Part shown: positions 8,986 to 17,026 of the stretch, in pieces | How positions within the stretch are numbered: position 1 is the stretch's first letter | Layout: the number at the start of each line of letters is the position of its first letter | Assembly (NCBI GenBank): GCA_963709425.1 | Contig: CAVPWG010000001.1 | Coordinates: 1-64,000 of the forward strand | Length of the DNA stretch: 64,000 nt | Source: JAICJC01 sp963709425 | GTDB taxonomy: Bacteria; Actinomycetota; Thermoleophilia; Gaiellales; JAICJC01 | Direction of reading: 5' to 3' | Made by a program: the position numbers and the translations under genes | Notes under the pieces: generated by a model | What the model saw: only the letters and a program-made list of their open reading frames with translations | What the model was told of the DNA's origin: nothing | Databases searched by the model: none

Positions 8986-9196
8986 ATGGAGCACGATTTG
9001 GCCCGTACCGTTGCGGAGGAGCCGGCGTCTCCCCGAGGAGGTCGGCGTGGTATTGGGTGAACGTTGGACTCGCGGTCGTCGCGGCCGGGGTGCTCGCGCT
9101 GAGCCAGAAGGTCTATGTCGGCTTGAGCGGACGGGGATCGGGTTCGCCCTCATCGCGATCGGGGTCGCGGCGGTCTATGCGTACAAGGCACGATAG
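8986..9196 (+). pseudogene. small two-helix membrane protein with two frame changes
   Basis: MEHDLARTVAEEPASPRGGR begins at 8986 after GGGAAGATC. A one-base shift continues WYWVNVGLAVVAAGVLALSQ, and a second shift gives TGIGFALIAIGVAAVYAYKA to the stop at 9196. In a single frame this would be an approximately 70-residue protein with two membrane helices. As written it is interrupted after 24 codons. Confidence 0.5.
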
Positions 9197-9492
9197 GATG
9201 GAGAGGCGATCAAGGCGATATGGCTCGTCGCGGCGACGATCACGCTGGCGTGATCTCGCTCAAGGCCTCGTCGGGTGCGTCGCGGTACCAGTGGTCGAAC
9301 TGTTGGACGATTAGCAGCTCGGGCAGCGTGACGGTCTACGAGTCGGCGCCTGGTCGGGGCGAGCCGGGTCAGGCGTCGTCGGGGGATCGACGCGGTGACC
9401 GGCGACGAGCACACCGGCACGGCATGTCGGCGGATCTCGGTCAGCCCGAGCGGCGGGACGATCTGGCGATGTGAGGAGGTCGGGTAGGCGCC

Positions 9493-10073
9493 ATGAAGTG
9501 GCTCATCGGCGTCCTGGTGGTACTTGTAGGTGCGGTTGCCTTCGAGGGCGGCCTTCTCCTTGCTGATCGGTCTGGTACGGCTTCAGACGCTCCGCGTGCC
9601 ACTTCAGACGCTCCGCACGCCAAGACTTCGACCGCCACGCAGGGCGCCTCGACTCTGTTCGCCAGCTCCCACCAACGTGCCTGGACTGATGCCGTCAGGC
9701 CCTCAGCAGGGCTCAACTGAAGCAGGATCGTGGGTTCAAGCGCTGCAATGCGAACCATGTCGCAGGGCAGCCGGAGCCCTACGCGCTCTGCATCGAGCGG
9801 GTCATGGGCGACGTCTACTCGCAGGCCACGCAGACGCAGGAGGCGATTGCGGCACTCGAATCCTCCAGCTCGGGGGCTTGCAGGACCGGAGTCGAAGGCG
9901 AGGTCGCGGCGCTCATCTCCTACAAAGAGCGAATCACGGCATTTCTCGAAGCTGTTGAGGCGTCCATCACTGATCCGACCGCCTTTGCTAAGGCGGAGCG
10001 TTTGAACCTGCGCCTCGACGATGGATTGTTCGAAGCGGCCGGCGCAGCGGGGGATGCCTGCTTCCCAGCCTAA
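9493..10073 (+). pseudogene. membrane-anchored or secreted protein with one frameshift
   Basis: ATG at 9493 is preceded by GAGGAGG. The protein starts with an N-terminal hydrophobic anchor or signal (MKWLIGVLVVLVGAVAFEGG) and a Ser/Thr/Ala-rich linker. The first frame stops at 9720. The continuation in another frame reads QDRGFKRCNANHVAGQPEPY, then MGDVYSQATQTQEAIAALES, and ends GAAGDACFPA at 10073. The restored product would be about 190 residues with cysteines that could pair outside the cell. I do not recognise the family. Confidence 0.55.
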
Positions 10074-10106
10074 GTGGATCGACGGGCACAACCTTGACGG
10101 CCAGCG

Positions 10107-10735
10107 TCAGACAGCGGTGGCCTTTGCGTCGACCTCTGCGCGGCGTGCAATGTACGCGCTGCGGACGCTCGACGGCCGTCACTCGCCGCCGCCCGCGGAC
10201 GGTCGGGACGTCGTCTCGTTGAGGTGGTCGGCGATGGCCTGGTAGGTGGCGCCGCGTCGCGCATGGCGACGATGCGGGGCGTGGCGGGGGGCGCCCGCGC
10301 CTCTTGCCCCGCCGGCACAGCTCGTCGAACTTCTCCCGCTGGCGCCGGGAGATGCGGCGCCACTCGAATCGGGCAGCCATTTCGTCGCCGGCCACAAGCT
10401 CGCCCTCGGCGGTGGCCGAGTCGAGCCCCATGTCGACCGCCACGAGGCGCCATCCCTCCCGGCTCGCGTCTCCGACCAATGTCATGGTCTCGTAGCTGCG
10501 CCCGAGCCGGTCGATCTTCGCCACCACCAGGCCGCCGTAGCGGCCGGCCCGGATGGCGGCGAGCGCGCCCTGGAGGCCCGGCCTGCCGGCCATCTTGGAG
10601 CCGCTCTTACCGGCGTCCTCGAACCACTCGCCGATCGTGAAGCCTTACGCGGCGGCCGTGTTCTGCATCATTTGCTGTTGCGCCGCGAGGCCGAGCCGGG
10701 TGTGGTCGTGCGTCGAGACACGGGTGGAGGCGGCA
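10107..10735 (-). pseudogene. serine recombinase (resolvase/integrase), broken by stops and frameshifts
   Basis: The N-terminal catalytic domain is readable on the minus strand: TRVSTHDHTRLGLAAQQQMM, a TAA stop at 10645-10647 where the family has Lys or Arg, then GFTIGEWFEDAGKSGSKMAG and GGLVVAKIDRLGRSYETMTL. Frame changes follow, with TYQAIADHLNE of the DNA-binding domain and a TGA (10179-10181) at the position of a usual Trp. It then ends RPSSVRSAYIARRAEVDAK near 10107. The element that used it is probably dead. Confidence 0.75.
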
Positions 10736-10907
10736 AGCGGAAGGCTCCTTTCAAGCGTCGCAGTTGCCGGCTCGCGCGTCCCTCCGGCGTCCCTCCACGT
10801 CCCTCGACGCTCGAGAACCACCGCAAACCACCAGCATCAAGTGACAGCATTTCCCGGCTTCGGTTGCGCGGAATCCGGGTATCCAACCCATCTCGTCGAC
10901 GGCTGAG

Positions 10908-10957
10908 GCTGGCTGGGGGCCGGGCGGTCGGAGGTTCAAATCCTCTCGCCCCGATCG
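10908..10957 (+). other. tRNA-Pro-like 3' fragment, possible attachment-site remnant
   Basis: TGGCTGGGGGCCGGG resembles the anticodon arm of tRNA-Pro(GGG). A T arm, GGAGG-TTCAAAT-CCTCT, and the acceptor strand CGCCCCGA follow at tRNA spacing. No matching 5' acceptor strand (CGGGGCG) or D arm is upstream, so the tRNA is incomplete. Such 3' halves are what integrases leave at attachment sites, and a recombinase remnant lies next to it. Confidence 0.5.
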
Positions 10958-11000
10958 CGGAAGTTCCTGCAAACGACGGCTTCCGTGAAACCGAGCCGCG

Positions 11001-11160
11001 GCTCGCTCTGCGGCCGGCGTCCACCCGACGTTCCGCAGTTGCTCCGCTCGCCTCGAGACCGTCGCCTGCTCCGAAAACTGGTCCGGGTCTGCCGCGAACC
11101 AGACGGCGAGGGGTACCCGTCGTTCATCTGCGGAGCGCGGTGATCGACGCAGTCCCCAAC
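11001..11160 (+). repeat. dispersed small-ORF repeat, copy 3 (partial)
   Basis: CTCGAGACCGTCGCCTGCTC is shared with copy 1, followed by the conserved CREPDGE codons. The WRRCEHW part is lost, and the ATCGACGC(A/G)GT tail returns. It is the most decayed of the three copies. Confidence 0.55.
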
Positions 11161-11394
11161 GAGATCCCACTGCCAGCCGGCTCCAGCGCCTGGAACTCGA
11201 CTGAGTCGCCCGGATCGACTGTGATCACGGCCGTCAGGTCACGCGAGAAGTGGCCGTGCAGCGCGCACCTGCCGAGCGGGACGGATGCGTGGCGGACACC
11301 CGCTGAATCATGTCAGGTGAGTCTGGCGCCGGGCACGGCTGCTGCGAGCCGGCGATCGTGTAGGTTGCGGCCGAGGCGAGAAAGGGAGCGCGCC

Positions 11395-11874
11395 GTGAAC
11401 GAACACGAGATGCTCGAGCGGGTGCAGGCAGCGCTTGTCGCTGCCGGGGTGGAGGATCAGGTGACGGCCGCGGCGATCTTCCTGCCTCGAGGGCACTTCG
11501 GCGGTGCCTTTGCAGGCGGGCTGATCGGCGGCGACATCGTCGGCGGCGGCATCGGTGCGGCGGGGGGTGCGCTGGCAGGCATGAAGGCCGTCGACGCCGC
11601 CTCCAACATGCCGGAGCGATGCGTCGTCGGCGTCTCGGCCACCCGTGTGTACGGATTCGACAGCGAGCGTGGACACGGCGGGCGGGTGCCGACCCGGCTG
11701 GTGTTCTCGGTCGACCGCGAATCGATCGAGGTCAAGGTGCACCAGCGGTTCAACGTGCGGGTGCTGGAGCTGATCCATCAAGACGGCACGGCGATCGAGC
11801 TCGAGGGCCCGCGTCTTCCCGGGTTCCACGCCGGCTCGGTGATCGACGAGCTGGGGCACGCGCCTCGTCCTTAG
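11395..11874 (+). CDS. hypothetical protein with glycine-rich hydrophobic loop
   Basis: A 159-residue protein from a GTG preceded by AAAGGGAG. The N-terminal part is an alpha helix (EMLERVQAALVAAGVEDQ). A glycine-rich hydrophobic stretch follows (GGAFAGGLIGGDIVGGGIGA). The C-terminal half is beta-rich (VVGVSATRVYGFDSERG ... SIEVKVHQRFNVRVLELIHQ), suggestive of a PH-like fold. The open frame extends more than 1 kb upstream without family resemblance. No function can be assigned. Confidence 0.65.
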   Translation: MNEHEMLERVQAALVAAGVEDQVTAAAIFLPRGHFGGAFAGGLIGGDIVGGGIGAAGGALAGMKAVDAASNMPERCVVGVSATRVYGFDSERGHGGRVPTRLVFSVDRESIEVKVHQRFNVRVLELIHQDGTAIELEGPRLPGFHAGSVIDELGHAPRP

Positions 11875-11925
11875 CAGCGGCTCTCGATCTGTATGTCGGG
11901 GTTCCAGAGGGATCGCGCACCGAAG

Positions 11926-11948
11926 AGGCCACCCCGGCGGGGTGGCCT
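11926..11948. terminator. bidirectional hairpin terminator between convergent genes
   Basis: AGGCCACCCC-GGC-GGGGTGGCCT is a perfect 10-bp stem with a 3-base loop. It sits in the 101-bp gap between the convergent genes ending at 11874 and 11976. It lacks a T-run, as is usual in high-GC actinobacteria. Confidence 0.7.
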
Positions 11949-11975
11949 CCCTGCATCCGACGTTCCGTGTCTGGA

Positions 11976-12362
11976 CTAGCCCTTCTTCGACCCGGGCTTA
12001 TCGTTGCCGCCAGCCCCACGGCCCTTGCTGCCGGTGTGACAGTTGGAGTGGAGGTCGCCGTTGTGGTCCGGTTCTGACGCGTTGATGGTGCAGCTGTATT
12101 GGGTGTCCGCCGGGGTGGAGTTGCCACCGCCCACGACGTGGTGAACCGACGCAATGGCATACGACATGCCGCCGAACATCGCCATGGCACCGAACACGCC
12201 GGTCGTGAGGACGCTGGCAGTCAGCACCCGGATTCCACGGGCGCGTGATCCGGACGGAGTGCCCGCCACGATCCGATCTCCGACGGCGCGATCCAACTGC
12301 GGACGGCTCGCCCGCAGGTCGCGCTCCAAACCAGCCGACGGATCCTCGTTTCTAGAGCTCAT
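11976..12362 (-). CDS. hypothetical single-pass membrane protein
   Basis: A 128-residue protein. The N-terminal 45 residues are charged and cytoplasmic (LERDLRASRPQLDRAVGDRI), followed by one membrane helix (VLTTGVFGAMAMFGGMSYAI). The extracellular tail has two cysteines (YSCTINASEPDHNG, SNCHTG) and a basic Gly/Lys-rich end (GNDKPGSKKG). The layout is like small anti-sigma or cell-envelope proteins of actinobacteria, but no family is recognised. Confidence 0.6.
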   Translation of the reverse strand: MSSRNEDPSAGLERDLRASRPQLDRAVGDRIVAGTPSGSRARGIRVLTASVLTTGVFGAMAMFGGMSYAIASVHHVVGGGNSTPADTQYSCTINASEPDHNGDLHSNCHTGSKGRGAGGNDKPGSKKG

Positions 12363-12567
12363 CTACCCACCACCCTCCCCAAACAGTGTCGACGAATACG
12401 ACTGGAAGAACTTTCCATCCTGTACCTACTTATACGCCCGCCGTGCCGAAACCCTTACACGCCCGGCCGGAACGGGCCGGGAGCGAGCGGCGGCGGTGGG
12501 AGCACCCGGCGGTCGCCCACCGGTTCGCGGGCAAAGCCGTCACCCAGGCCGTTGGGGCTCCGACACG

Positions 12568-13503
12568 CTAGGCGGCCAACTCGGCAGGGTGCACTTCTAA
12601 CTCCATCAACGTTCCCGCGCGAAGCACCGTCAGCGTTTGCGGCGTGCCGATCGCCTCTGCCGACAGCAGGCGCTGGAACTCCTCGACGCTCTCGATCGGC
12701 CTGCCATTGAGAGCGACGACGATGTCCTCCGGACGCAGCCCGGCTACGCCCGCGGGGCTGCCGGGCGCGATGTCGATCAGCTCGATACCGGCGGTACGGC
12801 CCAGCGCCGCCACGGCCTTGGGAGGCAGCGGCCGTGGAGCGGCGCCCACCCCGATGTAGGCCCGCCGGACGCGCCCCTCGCGCATCAGCGTCGCGATCAG
12901 GCCGCGGGTGTGGTCGTTGATCGGCACGGCCAGTCCAAGCCCCATGCCGGCCAGGGCGGTGTTGATCCCGACGACTCGGCCGTCGCTGGTTGCGAGCGCG
13001 CCGCCGGAGTTTCCGGGGTTCAGGCTCGCGTCCGTCTGAATCACGTTGTCGATCATGCGCAGCGTGCCGCCGGCGCGAGCGGGCAGTGACCGGCCGACAG
13101 CCGAGACCACCCCGGCGGTCACGGATCCGGCGAACCCGTGCGGATTGCCGATGGCGACCACCAGCTGGCCAACCTGCAACGTCGACGCATCACCCAGCTG
13201 CGCCGGATGCAGGTCGCTCCCGTCGATGCCGATCACCGCCAGATCGCTGAAGGGATCGCGTCCGATCACCGAGAAGCCGAACTCCCGCCCGTCCGGAAAC
13301 GAGGCCCATCCTCGCCGCGTCGACGCCGGCACCACGTGCGCGTTCGTGACGAGCCGGTCCTCGGTGATCGCAACAGCCGCTCCACCCGCCTCTCGAACGC
13401 TCGAACGCGAGCGAAGGCGCACGCGCAAGTTGGCCACCGACGGTGACACCTGCGCCACCACATCAACTACGGCCCGCGAGTAGGCATCCAGAACGTCATT
13501 CAT
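12568..13503 (-). CDS. HtrA/DegP-type serine protease with PDZ domain
   Basis: A 311-residue S1C-family protease. The trypsin-like catalytic triad is visible as TNAHVV (His), SDLAVIGI (Asp) and NPGNSGGAL (Ser). A C-terminal PDZ domain follows (SPAGVAGLRPEDIVVALNGR). These proteases degrade or refold damaged proteins, normally outside the membrane. Here there is no signal peptide or membrane anchor at the N-terminus (MNDVLDAYSRAVVDVVAQVS), so the enzyme would be cytoplasmic unless the start is misjudged. It stands alone. Confidence 0.88.
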   Translation of the reverse strand: MNDVLDAYSRAVVDVVAQVSPSVANLRVRLRSRSSVREAGGAAVAITEDRLVTNAHVVPASTRRGWASFPDGREFGFSVIGRDPFSDLAVIGIDGSDLHPAQLGDASTLQVGQLVVAIGNPHGFAGSVTAGVVSAVGRSLPARAGGTLRMIDNVIQTDASLNPGNSGGALATSDGRVVGINTALAGMGLGLAVPINDHTRGLIATLMREGRVRRAYIGVGAAPRPLPPKAVAALGRTAGIELIDIAPGSPAGVAGLRPEDIVVALNGRPIESVEEFQRLLSAEAIGTPQTLTVLRAGTLMELEVHPAELAA

Positions 13504-13656
13504 CGCCTCAGCGTAGCTTCGACTCGCCGTCGTTCCCCTTGTCGGCCGGGCACGGTCGTTGCTGGCGGATCTCCAGGTGGCAGTGAATCCGCTGCTGGCC
13601 AGACCTACCGCATTCCGGACGGTCGCGAAGCGTCCGGGCTTGGTTATTGCAGCCGA

Positions 13657-13689
13657 CGGGCTCGCCGGAAGTGGTTCCCGGCGAGCCCG
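13657..13689 (-). terminator. hairpin terminator after the minus-strand flp gene
   Basis: CGGGCTCGCCGG (13657-13668) and CCGGCGAGCCCG (13678-13689) form a perfect 12-bp stem with a 9-base loop. It begins about 22 bases beyond the stop of the minus-strand pilin gene. Confidence 0.65.
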
Positions 13690-13710
13690 TAGAGCCTGTT
13701 CGATGATCGC

Positions 13711-13872
13711 CTAGAGACTGGCGATCACGTTGTTCAACGTGCTCGAGATGGCGGTGCTGAGCAGACCAAGCGTGACCACGACAGCGATCGTGATGACACC
13801 CAGCACGACGGCGTACTCCGCCATCGTCTGCCCGGACTCGCATTCAACGACGCCACGAAGTTCGTCCAGCAT
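13711..13872 (-). CDS. flp: Flp/Tad-type pilin (divergent copy A)
   Basis: A 53-residue prepilin of the type IVb Flp family. The leader MLDELRGVVECESG is followed by the processing motif G/QTMAEY, where the prepilin peptidase cuts after the Gly and the +5 Glu directs assembly. One hydrophobic helix follows (AVVLGVITIAVVVTLGLLST). The ATG at 13872 has an AGAGGAG site; an upstream in-frame ATG at 13932 lacks one. It is polymerised by the Tad machinery, whose genes are at 33.7-42.4 kb. It is divergent from a near-identical paralogue. Confidence 0.9.
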   Translation of the reverse strand: MLDELRGVVECESGQTMAEYAVVLGVITIAVVVTLGLLSTAISSTLNNVIASL

Positions 13873-14021
13873 GCTGAAAACTCCTCTTGCTTGACACGCA
13901 CGGATCCTCGTGCTCGAGCATGGCATCGACATTCGCCTCCAACATAGGGATCACCCGCAGGGGGGAAGAGGCGAAGAGCGCGTTGCCGATGGTTCTATAC
14001 ATGGTTTTCCTGGAGGCGGAC

Positions 14022-14180
14022 ATGTCGGGCGCTCTGCGCCTTCTACGCGGTAACGCTGGGCAGACCATGGCTGAGTATGCGGTCGTCTTGGGTGTCATCA
14101 CGCTCGCAGTCGTAGCTACCCTCGGACTCCTGAACGCCGCGATCCTCAACCTGCTCAACGGCGTCATCGCGCTCATCTAA
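14022..14180 (+). CDS. flp: Flp/Tad-type pilin (divergent copy B)
   Basis: A 52-residue prepilin: leader MSGALRLLRGNAG, then G/QTMAEY and the helix AVVLGVITLAVVATLGLLNA. The first 20 or so residues of the mature part are nearly the same as in copy A; the C-terminal ends differ (ILNLLNGVIALI versus SSTLNNVIASL). The start at 14022 is supported by TGGAGG six bases before it. The 149-bp divergent intergenic region presumably holds both promoters; a TATACA at 13996-14001 could be the -10 of this gene. Confidence 0.9.
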   Translation: MSGALRLLRGNAGQTMAEYAVVLGVITLAVVATLGLLNAAILNLLNGVIALI

Positions 14181-14640
14181 GCCGCTGAGTCGGACCGCAC
14201 GGCACGAACATTCCCGTGCGAACTGTCATCGCCGGGTGAGGCAGAGGCGCCCACCGGTAGTGGCCGAAGTGGATTGGGGGCGCATCTGCAGCGCGTTCCC
14301 GGAAACGACCGGCGTACGGGTCGATGCCGGCTGCTTCGCAGTCGGCGATCGGGATGATGTGGTCGACGTGCGATGCCTGCCGGCCGCAGAGTCGGCAGGT
14401 GTGGTCGTCGCGCTGGAGGACGCGGGCCCGTGTCTTGGCGGTGGGTTTGTGGTTTCGGCGTGCGGAGTCGGCGCGGTCGCATGCTGGGCAGCGGCGCCGG
14501 GATAGCGGGTATGAGCCGACCGGCAGACGCGGAGGAGTCACCCGCCACTCCGTGGCGATCGGGTCTCGCTCCGGCGGCGGGATGCAGGCGACCGACGCGC
14601 GTTGTTGTACGAGGCGTTCGACCGAGCGCTGGCCGGGCCG
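14173..14640 (-). pseudogene. HNH endonuclease, probably truncated
   Basis: The minus-strand frame contains CPACDRADSARRNHKP and RVLQRDDHTCRLCGRQ, then ASHVDHIIPIADCEAAGIDP, the CxxC and HVDHIIP core of HNH nucleases of the phage/mobile type. Beyond DPYA the sequence no longer follows the family, and the expected later Asn/His with the second CxxC is missing, so the catalytic site is incomplete. The start is uncertain because the frame is open to 14919. The end overlaps the pilin gene by 8 bases. Confidence 0.5.
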
Positions 14641-14684
14641 CGTCGTGTCGGTCGATCTCCCGGCGGTGACGGTAACCTTGGCGC

Positions 14685-15722
14685 GTGGCAGGACAGGTGG
14701 AACTGCTTGTGGTCGGGTTCGTCCTGACGACCGTCCTCGGCGGTCTGCTGGGATTCTGGTTTCAGTCGCGCGCTTGGTCACATCAGCATGAGGTGCAGCA
14801 ACGCGACCAGGAGTACGACCAAGCGCTGCGCACGTTCGGGGATGTGAGCACGCTCCTGGACAAGCGCCTCTACCGGATGCGGCGGCTGTACTGGGCGGCG
14901 CGCCGAAACGCTCATGCACGCGTCGATCGTGGCGCGGTGTCTGCGGCCCGCGACGAGTACGTTGAAGTGTTGTACACGTGGAACGACAACCTGAACCGAA
15001 ACCTGGCGCTCACCCAGACCTATTTCGGCACTGCGACGCGGCTCTCGCTGGAGCACGACATCCTTGCGGAATACGCCGCCCTCGGCCGGATCCTCGACCC
15101 GTTCGTCCGGCTGATCCTGAGCACCGACGATCCAGTCACTGACCCCGCGCTGGGCCGACGCCTGGACGTGCTCGGCAAGACGGTGTACGTCACCAACGTG
15201 CAGATGCTGCACCTGCTGCACTCGCATCGGCTGGGCGATGCCGCGCCGAGGGGCGCCAGCGGGGTGGGAAAACGCCTTCTTGAGCGGGAGATGACCGGCG
15301 TCGACGTACTTCGCCTCCAGCTTGCGCTCCGCCGCGCCGGGACGGCGAACATCGCGCTCGACGGTCACTTCGGCGAGGACACGGCGTCCGCCGTGAAGGC
15401 GATTCAGCGAGCGCACGATTTGCCCGCTGACGGGATCGTCGGCCCGGCGACGCAGTCAGTGCTTCCGCCAGGCGGTCAGATGCCTCTGCTTCGCATCGGA
15501 ATGTCCGGCGACGCGGTCGCCCAGCTTCAGCGGGTGCTCGGCGTGACGCAGGATCCCGCCGGCGAGTTCGGGCGGAGCACTCAGACCGCGGTCGCGCGGT
15601 TTCAGGAACAGCAACGGATCGACGCGGACGGCATCGTCGGCGATCGCACCTGGAACTGTCCCCTCGCCGATGGACGAACGTTGGAGGCAGCGGTGGGCCT
15701 GGGCTATGCAGGGGACCACTGA
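14685..15722 (+). CDS. membrane-anchored protein with two peptidoglycan-binding domains
   Basis: A 345-residue protein. Residues about 5-27 form an N-terminal membrane helix (LLVVGFVLTTVLGGLLGFWF). An alpha-helical region of about 170 residues follows with no known domain. The C-terminus holds two PG_binding_1 repeats (LALRRAGTANIALDGHFGED ... GIVGPATQ and LRIGMSGDAVAQLQRVLG ... GIVGDRTW). The protein would tether the membrane to the cell wall; no hydrolase domain is present. The start is GTG at 14685. Confidence 0.75.
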   Translation: MAGQVELLVVGFVLTTVLGGLLGFWFQSRAWSHQHEVQQRDQEYDQALRTFGDVSTLLDKRLYRMRRLYWAARRNAHARVDRGAVSAARDEYVEVLYTWNDNLNRNLALTQTYFGTATRLSLEHDILAEYAALGRILDPFVRLILSTDDPVTDPALGRRLDVLGKTVYVTNVQMLHLLHSHRLGDAAPRGASGVGKRLLEREMTGVDVLRLQLALRRAGTANIALDGHFGEDTASAVKAIQRAHDLPADGIVGPATQSVLPPGGQMPLLRIGMSGDAVAQLQRVLGVTQDPAGEFGRSTQTAVARFQEQQRIDADGIVGDRTWNCPLADGRTLEAAVGLGYAGDH

Positions 15723-16119
15723 GGCGGCTGATCACGCTGGCCGCGCCGATCCTTTCCACGCAGCTCGCGGAGGTGCCGTTCCGCTCAACCGTAACGGACC
15801 GGAACACGGCGTCTGCGAGACTAGGTTCGTGGATACCCGGAACATCCACGGCCCATGACCAGCAGCCCACGACGCGCGCTCGCGCGGGCCAGGCCGGGCA
15901 GGTGACGGCGCCGAAGACGGAGACGGCCGTCCAGAAGCGTCGGATTCGGCTCAACTATGCGACGCCTGAAGGGGTTCAGATCTCTCGCCCCGATCGTCCA
16001 AAGGCGCATGGTTGCGGCGACGAGGACGCGCTGATCGCGGACTGGTCCGGGATCCCGCTCGGCGATCCTCATCGTGTTATGGCGTTTCCCGCCTCCTACC
16101 CCGCCCGGGCGGTGGTGGT
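15723..16119. other. intergenic region with a second tRNA 3'-end-like fragment
   Basis: No convincing gene. The notable element is a 24-base sequence at about 15973-15996 (GGTTCAGATCTCTCGCCCCG and ATCG) that matches the T-arm/acceptor part of the tRNA-Pro-like fragment at 10942-10966 with two differences. Confidence 0.45.
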
Positions 16120-16422
16120 CTAGGAGAAGAACACCCCGTTTCGCTCCCGCCCAACAGCGCCTCCCACGGTCTTTTGGCCATGCGGATTCGAGGTGTAGAC
16201 CACGCCGCTTCCGTCGTCGGAGACGCGGAAGTTGATATGTCCCTTGGTGGGTGTGAACTCTCCGACGAACCCGAACCTCCTATCGCGGATGTGGGTTCGA
16301 TCATCGTCGTCGCCGTGCCAGCGGACGTCGAAGCTGACGTGGCCGGGCTTCTTCCTTGGCGAGGGTGAGACGGCGTTCAGAAGGTCGTGGAAGTCAGGGA
16401 CGGCAAGGTGGTCGGCATGCAT
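16120..16422 (-). CDS. hypothetical protein
   Basis: A 100-residue protein from ATG at 16422. It contains HADHLAVPDFHDLLNAV, then a basic KKPGHVSFDVRWHGDDDD, and a beta-rich C-terminus (RFGFVGEFTPTKGHINFRVS, GVVYTSNPHGQKTVG). The even hydrophobic pattern and GC3 suggest a real protein, but I recognise no family and see no clear ribosome-binding site. Confidence 0.45.
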   Translation of the reverse strand: MHADHLAVPDFHDLLNAVSPSPRKKPGHVSFDVRWHGDDDDRTHIRDRRFGFVGEFTPTKGHINFRVSDDGSGVVYTSNPHGQKTVGGAVGRERNGVFFS

Positions 16423-16599
16423 GCCGGCATGCTCGAGGTCATCGTCGACGTGGCCAATGCGTACCTGTCCGGTACGTCCAACTGCTCAAACGTCGGCATC
16501 AGACACCCCCTTGTGACAAGTGCCGCGATCCTACACCCATCGCTGAGGCCTGGTCAACCAAGCCCCGACAATTGGCGGAATCACCCATACCGTGCCCCA

Positions 16600-16830
16600 A
16601 TGCCCGGCGGCTACGGTGTCGGCCTGGGTTTTGAATCCCCCGAGAAGCTGCTCGTCCTGGTCATCGTCGCCGCCGTGATGTTCGCGCCGTCGCGGCTTCC
16701 CGAGCTGGGGCGGGCGCTCGGAGGGGCAATTCGAGCGTTCAGAGGCGGTCTCAGCGAGACGGAAGGGCCACCGTCATCGGCATCATCGGTCGCAGAGGCC
16801 GAGCCGGACAGACCCGCCGGCAACCCTTGA
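16600..16830 (+). CDS. tatA: Sec-independent protein translocase subunit TatA/TatE-like
   Basis: A 76-residue protein with the TatA layout: a short N-terminus (MPGGYGVGLGFESPEK), one membrane helix (LLVLVIVAAVMFAPSRLPEL), then the amphipathic helix starting LPELGRALGGAIRAFRGGL and an acidic/Ser tail. TatA forms the pore that exports folded proteins with twin-arginine signals. The phenylalanine-proline hinge usual in the family is here a Phe-Ala-Pro. No tatC is nearby. The open frame upstream to 16387 has no resemblance. Confidence 0.78.
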   Translation: MPGGYGVGLGFESPEKLLVLVIVAAVMFAPSRLPELGRALGGAIRAFRGGLSETEGPPSSASSVAEAEPDRPAGNP

Positions 16831-17026
16831 CGCCGGCGCCAAACCAGTGTCCCAAACGCCGAAAGAGGGTGCCGCGTCTCGCCGCCCGTGGGGAGAACGA
16901 CGAGGTGACGCACGTCCAGATGCACGCTCCGCAGTCGGTCGGAGCGGCGAGACGCGGGCGCACTCGGACCCGGTGATTTCCAGGCTGTGAGTGAGACCAG
17001 ACGCTAGAACCGTTCCGGTGCCGGCG

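Larger units (their letters stand above)
10736..11394. other. intergenic region with tRNA-Pro-like fragment and repeat copy 3
   Basis: No intact gene was seen. The region contains a tRNA 3'-half-like sequence (about 10908-10957) immediately upstream of the recombinase remnant, and the third copy of the dispersed repeat (about 11001-11160). Confidence 0.5.

Noticed and set aside
10908..10957. Complete tRNA-Pro gene
   Set aside because: The 5' acceptor strand and D arm cannot be found; only the 3' half is present.
10668..11170. Minus-strand ORFs reading GREDLNLRPPGPQP / GARGFEPPTARPP
   Set aside because: This peptide is a common spurious translation of tRNA 3' halves, not a protein.
10246..11394. 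Upstream extension of the hypothetical gene at 11395 over the recombinase remnant and tRNA-like fragment
   Set aside because: No protein-like content, and a GTG with ribosome-binding site at 11395 gives a compact protein.
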